Shown here piece after piece: positions 58,533-64,000 of a stretch of DNA of 64,000 nt. The position numbers and the translations under genes were made by a program. The notes under the pieces were generated by a model, which was not told the DNA's origin, did no database searches, and was given only the letters and a program-made list of their open reading frames with translations. The number at the start of each line of letters is the position of its first letter. Positions within the stretch are counted from its first letter, which is position 1. Origin of the DNA: Cheiracanthium punctorium (lineage: Eukaryota; Arthropoda; Arachnida; Araneae; Cheiracanthiidae); assembly GCA_038373885.1 (NCBI GenBank), contig JAWZYV010016946.1, positions 28,994 through 92,993 of the forward strand. Reading direction: 5' to 3'.

Positions 58533-59812
58533 AAAAAATATATCTCTTAATATGAGTACACTTGTAACGTTTATAAGAAGCCCCCCTCCCCGGCTACCCA
58601 ATAAAAAAAATTCAAAACGAGTTTTTACCAGATTTAAATAATATTCGTTACATTATCTGGATAACTTTAATTTAAAAGTTCTAATTCAGCACTAGTATAA
58701 TAGTACATTGATGTCACTGTTAAAATGACTGCTAATAATCCATTTATCTGAAAGCAAAACATCACTTGTAATTACTATTATTGATTTATGTTTTTTTTTA
58801 CATGTGTCATTGATTTTTGTAATGAATTAGTTGCTCTAAGCTAGAGTTTAACGTAGTTTATAGTTTGAGTTATAGTTAAACACTAGTTTTTAGTTTCAGT
58901 TTGTAATCCATTAAAATTTAGTAATTAGCAAAATTTCTTCAAGCATTTTCTATTCTTAAAAACCCCAGATAAAACCCTACATACTCTTTTAAAACACTGA
59001 TAAAACTCCAAAACCGTGCTAAAACCACCAAAAACTCTGATTAAACCATTTTCTGAATAAAACAAGGGGCTATTTAACAACCCTGGAACACACCAGGAGC
59101 AGCATTGGTAACCGGAAAAGCGATCAATTATATAAATGATGTGTTTGACTTACCCATCATTCTCTCTTCTTCAATCCTTGTTTTGCACCGACGCTGACCA
59201 CCCATGCACACAGTCCATCCGATTACAGTCCCAGAAGAATTCATCTTTGCCGAGTGAAGCATCCAGTGGCTAGAAAACAGATCCGTTATTCAATACTAGT
59301 TCCCTTGCTTGTTTTGTTGAGCACTACACAGTTCGACACAAGCATTTTACAAAGCATAATGGGATGAAAAGGACTCATCCACAACGTGAGGCATCGCATT
59401 CCAAAAATGAGCCACTGAGTGAACCACTTCTTGTACACCGTACGGGACACGGTTTCTTCCAAAGCAGATCATGACCCAATTTGAGCCACTCTATTCAAGA
59501 TTTCGAAGCAGTTCTAAAAAAAACAACTACAGTATAAAAGAACACTGTGACGGAACAGCTCATTGTCTTTTCCAGCACATATACTGGAAATTACATTAGT
59601 AGATACCCATTGACGGCAGCAAAGTACGACATTTTCTTTAATGGTTAAGCTCTACTTGACAATCCATTTACATCCATTCCGAAGCCTGATGGATCAGGAT
59701 ACATCCTTAGACCTTCGATCTTAAACACTCGATGGGCACAGATCTACCGTCGAACTCCAGTTCCAACATTTAACCCTTGAAGTGCAAACTGCACCTTTAA
59801 TCAATATTTAGC
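58533..59812. repeat. 1.25 kb duplicated segment, copy 2
   Basis: The partner of 51987-53232. It has extra sequence near 59490 (AGCCACTCTATTCAAGAT), and the downstream GTAAGT seen near 52828 in copy 1 is altered here. The 53069-53215 frame of copy 1 is interrupted here by an in-frame TAG and an extra base. Confidence 0.8.
59154..59269 (-). pseudogene. Exon-like segment of an unidentified gene (copy 2)
   Basis: Same 116 bp length as 52600-52715, with TTTTCTAG before and GTAAGT after on the minus strand. By eye there are 8 substitutions and no indels or stops; 5 of them change the amino acid (for example E to K and S to R near the C-terminal end of the exon). That ratio does not argue for strong constraint after duplication. 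I label it pseudogene because neighbouring parts of this copy carry a stop and a frameshift. Confidence 0.3.
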
Positions 59813-60859
59813 GAGTTCATTTCGTCAAAGAAAACAATATGGATCTCGTATTGTTTTTTTATATAACTTTAAACAAATAACTTTTCCGTACTGATTCATA
59901 CTTATATTTTGTACTGATTCATAGTTGCTGAAAACGTTACTGAACAGCCTATTTACCTCAAAGAAAAGCGTTGGTATGTGGAAGATGCAAACACTGGAAG
60001 ATTCGTGGTACAAACCTTTGGTTTTTGTGGCAGACATCAGAGGACGCTGCTATTCATTGTTTGAGAGTTGGCTGTGCTCAGGTCCTTACGTTTGTAAACT
60101 CATCCACTCCTGCCACTCGTATTAGTGAAAAAACTGGAACAGGTGTCATTCGTGATCTTATGACGGTATTGGTAAGGAAGGAATGTTGTCTGGCATTCTA
60201 TATGCGAAATAATATATTTATCTCATATAAACAATCATGATTATAAACGTTCGGGTGACTCTTCTGATGACGTCAGAGTGTAGGAATGTACTGGAAAGCG
60301 CATCGCCATTCAAAACCCGATGGAAATGGGAAGCAAGGATGAACCCTGGACTCGTGCCTCGGAAATGCGTAGAGAGGCTAGTCTTGAGCTTTGTCGCTTT
60401 ATTTGGCGAGTTGGGAAGCGCGAACTGCAATAGAAACGGACGCGCATCCTACTCTCCTTAGTTTTCTAGTTAGCAATTGTGGCCAGCACGCTCATTACCG
60501 TTTCCATTGTTCGGTTTTTAAGAATAAATGGTGCATAGCTGTTCTGCATACGGATGCCATTCGTCATTTTTCTTGGCACCCATTTTGGCGACATGACTTT
60601 TTTAAAATTGGAACTGCCATCCTAGAATAGCACAGTCATACTGCAATATGGTCTAGGCAATAGGGCGGATTGGTTTCAGTTTCGGCTTCACTATCCGATG
60701 GCTAATGTAGTCTCCTTGTATTCATATCGCTATGGTTTGAATGCACGATGGTTACTAACTGCCAGTCCAATGTAGAAAGTTATTTTAGTGTTAGGCAGTC
60801 CATTTATTGAGGGAGATTGTAGATTTTAGAACATTACGCTTCGATTCATGGATCGCGTC
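59813..60859. other. Mixed interval with several overlapping short frames
   Basis: A GC-richer patch (59960-60480) gives overlapping frames on both strands. One plus-strand frame, open from about 59934 and called from a TTG at 59971, is followed at 60172 by GTAAGG, a possible splice donor, but the peptide is not recognisable. No gene is claimed. Confidence 0.35.
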
Positions 60860-61417
60860 GTTATATTCGAATCACCTTAGATTCGAGCCTTTGCGGTCAA
60901 ACGACTTTCTTGGCTAAGTGGTTAGATCACACATCTTCCAGCTTTTGTTCCCGAGTTCAAAGTCAAGTTTTAGGATCCATATGCAACATAAAAAAGCTAT
61001 AATGAAGATCTCTCAGAAACTGATCGTTCAAAAAATTCACCTGTCTTGGCTTATTCGATCTAGTCATTGTGATCCGAATCACCTTAGATTCGAACCTTTG
61101 CTGTCAAACGACCTTCTTGATACAGTGGCTAAGTCGCTCATCTACCAGCTTTGGTCCCGAATTCAAAGCCAGCGTTTACGATCCATGTTCTACATAATAA
61201 AGCTATTATAAAGATCTCTCGCAGGCCGATCGTTCAAGAAATGCGTTTGTCTCGGCTCATGAGTTCGCACTGTGATGATCCGAATCAACATGGATTCGAA
61301 CCATAATGTAACGACTTACATCGCATGGTAGCTAGTTCGCCCGTTGACCCGTGTTCAAACACGGATTTATGACGTACATACTATATGCTAAAGAATACTG
61401 CAATTATCCATTTGAAA
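60860..61417 (+). repeat. Tandem tRNA-derived SINE units, about 206 bp period
   Basis: Three units are anchored by GATTCGA(G/A)CC at about 60880, 61087 and 61292. Each has an A-box-like GTGGCTAAGT(C/G)G and a B-box-like GGTCCCGA(A/G)TTCAAAG, followed by a body with AAAGCTAT and GATCGTTCAA boxes. The third unit is diverged. A fragment of the body resumes at 61655 after the MITE. Confidence 0.65.
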
Positions 61418-61645
61418 TTAAGGTGACCATATTTTAAAAAGTAGAATTGAGGACATGTCCCCAATTCTGAAACACAATTGGGCACATTTTATAATTAATG
61501 AAATATTTAACAATAATCTAATTAAAAACAATGTAATAATTAAAAATTGTCCTCAATTACTTCTTTACATTTTGAGGAAAAATCGCAAAAAAGAACACAG
61601 AAATAGGGGATTGTCCTCGAAAATTGAGGACGTATGGCCACCTTC
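61418..61645. mobile_element. hAT-like MITE (228 bp)
   Basis: The left end TTAAGGTGACCATA and the right end TATGGCCACCTTC are imperfect inverted repeats. An 8 bp target duplication, ATTTGAAA, lies at 61410-61417 and 61646-61653. Internal GTCCTCAATT / AATTGAGGAC motifs continue the inversion. The frames at 61455-61789 run across it and are not genes. Confidence 0.82.
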
Positions 61646-61699
61646 ATTTGAAACGGATCGTTCAAAAAATTCATTTGTCTCGGGGGATGCACTGAAATT

Positions 61700-62047
61700 A
61701 ATTCCAGCACCCGAAGCTTTATGAGCAGTCACTTTTAGTAAGACATAATAAAAGTTCAACAATAACATAAAACTTTCATCTATTAGCAATATTCATTCAA
61801 GCAATTTTAGATTGCTTCGAAATGAACGTTCTAGACATTTCTAAGGGAAATAGTTGTTGTTAAAATTATCGGCGCGGAATCACCGGAGAAACTTCCTTCC
61901 GTTTTCGAAAACTTTCTCCCGAACTTGACTGCCAGACACATCGACCTCTAAACTCGATGATTTCAGCAGTCTAGAACAACAACGATGTGCGTCATTCATA
62001 GAAATAAGCTCTTCCAATAATGACGTCATAAGGTACGGAGCATTGTG
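61700..62047. other. Spacer before AB repeat copy 2
   Basis: No gene or repeat recognised. Confidence 0.4.
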
Positions 62048-64000
62048 GATCAGCTGCCATTACAGAAAGGAAGTGGGTGATGGAGTTTGAAAATGTTTTG
62101 AGATGAGCCAGCCTAGTTTTAATAGAAGCGATATTTTAAAGTTTTGAGGTGTTGGCAAATTTTGCATAATGGATTACGGAAAGTTACGTAACGGAGGCTG
62201 TTTATATCATTAAAGCAGTATTGGAGGTTGCATGCTTTTAATTGAAATTCGTGTGTGGAATTAAGATTCGGAATATCTCTAAAACACATATTTCTGCCAG
62301 ACAAAGTCCGAATTTAGGAACTATTGCAAAATCTTACTAATATGCAAAGCCAAAGAATTGGTTTCTTTGTTTGAATGCCCTCCTATTTGGAACTGATCGT
62401 AGGATTTGAAAAATTCTTTTTGCGTTAGACAATCCGTTTATTGATGCACTTCGACTCAAGGGCTATATAGTATGACAAGGGGGTTCAGCCTGCTGTGTTG
62501 TTTAAACGGATGTTCGCACGTGACTGACGAAAAAGACAGGCTGCGGTGCTGAAGTTTGGCCAAACCCCTTTTCTAACATGATTCTGCAAGGGCAAAAAGG
62601 GGTGTGGCCAAACGTCAGCCTCTCGCAGCCTTTCTTTCTCGTCAGCCACGCGTTCGCAGTTGTGACATCATAACGACGTAATCCGTACATTAGAGGAACT
62701 ACGACGGCATGTTTTTTTTCTGGCTGGACCTAAACGAATTACCATTGGCTGACAGATGACGGAAAAAAGCGTGCACAAACAGTAAAGGTCGACATTTTTA
62801 AATCCGTTTTTATTCCGCGATTCTGCTGGGCAGAAACGGGGGAAAAAACCGGAATTTCGTCCATTATCTGTTTCAGTTTTTTTCGTACCTATCACGTTTT
62901 CTGCCAATGTGGAGTCTAGACTTGACCATAGAGATGGTCAAAATTTTTGTCAAACATATGAATACGGAAATTTTTCGCAATCACAGTACTTCCGGTAATT
63001 AATATACAAGGAAACCATGCCTCTTTTCAAATAACCAAAATTTGTAGAAACATGTAGAAAACAATAAACAAGTGACAGTGCACCTTTTTTATATTTTTTT
63101 TTGCTCCTTTAGAACCAGAGATATGCTAAAAATCAAATCGGAAAGCAAGCAAAAATATTGAACTTCTTTCCCATATTTACACTACGAAAAAGCAAACCCA
63201 GTTATACAGGCAAATCAATAGACCTTTTCACTGATTTGTCTCATTCATTATGGAACACCCTGTATACCATGTTGTTGATTTTTCGTGGCATGATTTAAGA
63301 ACACATCGACGTATTTGGCGTGACATACCTTTCTTGTATTTATTACCTTTAAAATCAAACAGAGCCAGGTAAAAATTAACGAGGGGAGGGGGGGACGATA
63401 AATTTCACCAACCTTTTAACAAAAATGGAGAATACCATAATTTAACTTTTTTTTTCCTTTTCGGCACCGCCTTGTTCAGTTTGTAAATTGCATCACGCGA
63501 GATGGCAATAACAAATGAGGCGGCGCCTATCAGTGCAACAGCAGTTAAATTTTACAGCCGAACCATGCCATAAAAAGCGGATTATTCACCGCGTAAACTT
63601 TATTTTTAGTTGAGTTTTCGAGTTTGATTCATTCTAAAGGTAATACTGCGGAAAATAGATGGGTGGTGTAGGTTTTTGTAAAACAGGATTTTTTTTTTTT
63701 TTTAGGGTCACTATAAATTACATGGAAAGTTTTCATTGATTTCGATCTTTCGAGATATTCGGATAATATTAGGGTTAGCGGAAAGTTATGCCGCTTATTT
63801 TTACATAAAATTCAAACAAATAAATTTTCAACAAGTTTTTAAGGCGACAATGGACGGTAAAAAAATTCTGTAATTTATAAGCCAATCACTGGAAAATTTT
63901 GTATAGGGATATAATGATGCCCGAATGTGAAAAATATTAGATCCAGGTTAGTCTCAGAGTTCAATTAGTTAAGAAATTAATTAAAACAGATTAATAATAA
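62048..64000 (+). repeat. AB repeat, copy 2 (no family E insertion; runs off window)
   Basis: It matches 9139-10789 and then 12610-12925 without interruption; the junction is the 15-base T tract at 63689-63703. The hairpin with GTGACTGACGA / TCGTCAGCCAC arms is at about 62514-62657. No substantial ORF. The repeat continues past base 64000. Confidence 0.88.

Noticed and set aside
59934..60171. Plus-strand exon ending at a GTAAGG donor
   Set aside because: Open frame and donor-like sequence, but no good acceptor, no recognisable peptide, and competing open frames on both strands.

Overview
The window looks like AT-rich nuclear DNA from an arthropod, most likely a spider or other chelicerate. 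It has no bacterial-style gene packing and no complete host gene. It contains a Ty3/gypsy retrotransposon, piggyBac-like and hAT-like non-autonomous elements, tRNA-derived SINEs, satellites and many diverged repeats. The spider suggestion rests on memory: the repeat ending in a palindrome built on ACTTCCTTGTAC, with TCTAGTTGTGCACCTCC-type internal units, resembles a family I recall from spider sequence. I could not check this.

Region 1 (1-6870) is the 3' part of a Ty3/gypsy retrotransposon on the + strand. Gag enters from the left edge. A G-GGA-AAC slippery heptamer lies directly before the gag stop, with a potential stem/pseudoknot downstream, so Pol is probably made by -1 frameshifting. Pol carries protease, reverse transcriptase and RNase H. 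One in-frame TAG (3057-3059) separates these from an otherwise intact integrase. A long 3' UTR, a purine tract and a putative 3' LTR of about 1.48 kb follow. The 5' LTR lies outside the window.

Region 2 (7.1-12.9 kb) holds two inverted copies of a 1.8-1.95 kb element rich in GCCAAATTTGGC palindromes (family E). They flank a 1.65 kb repeat (AB) that recurs at 62.05-64.0 kb. The second AB copy has no E insertion, so it acts as an empty site defining the ends of one E copy.

Region 3 (13-42 kb) is non-coding. It includes a satellite of about 160 bp with a 318 bp higher-order period (14.7-16.6 kb), a 4.2 kb direct repeat (17.1-21.3 and 35.65-39.95 kb), tandem arrays, SINE-like pieces and small hairpin elements.

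Region 4 (42-64 kb) holds a 2.7 kb element with inverted arms of about 375 bp and a piggyBac-like element nested inside it, a 32 bp minisatellite, two hAT-like MITEs with 8 bp target duplications, a second piggyBac-like MITE, a 1.46 kb element with 40 bp terminal inverted repeats, and a 1.25 kb direct duplication (52.0-53.2 and 58.5-59.8 kb). Each copy of that duplication carries a 116 bp exon-like segment with intact frame and splice sites.

The most unusual signal is a set of three short foldback elements at 15.6, 29.4 and 49.4 kb. They share termini and one-sided truncation, and each is flanked by an 11-13 bp target duplication. Two of them encode, on each arm, a motif with the layout of a minimal type I hammerhead ribozyme. 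Stem I changes in a compensated way between the two elements, which points to a ribozyme-bearing non-autonomous retroelement, possibly related to Penelope-like elements.
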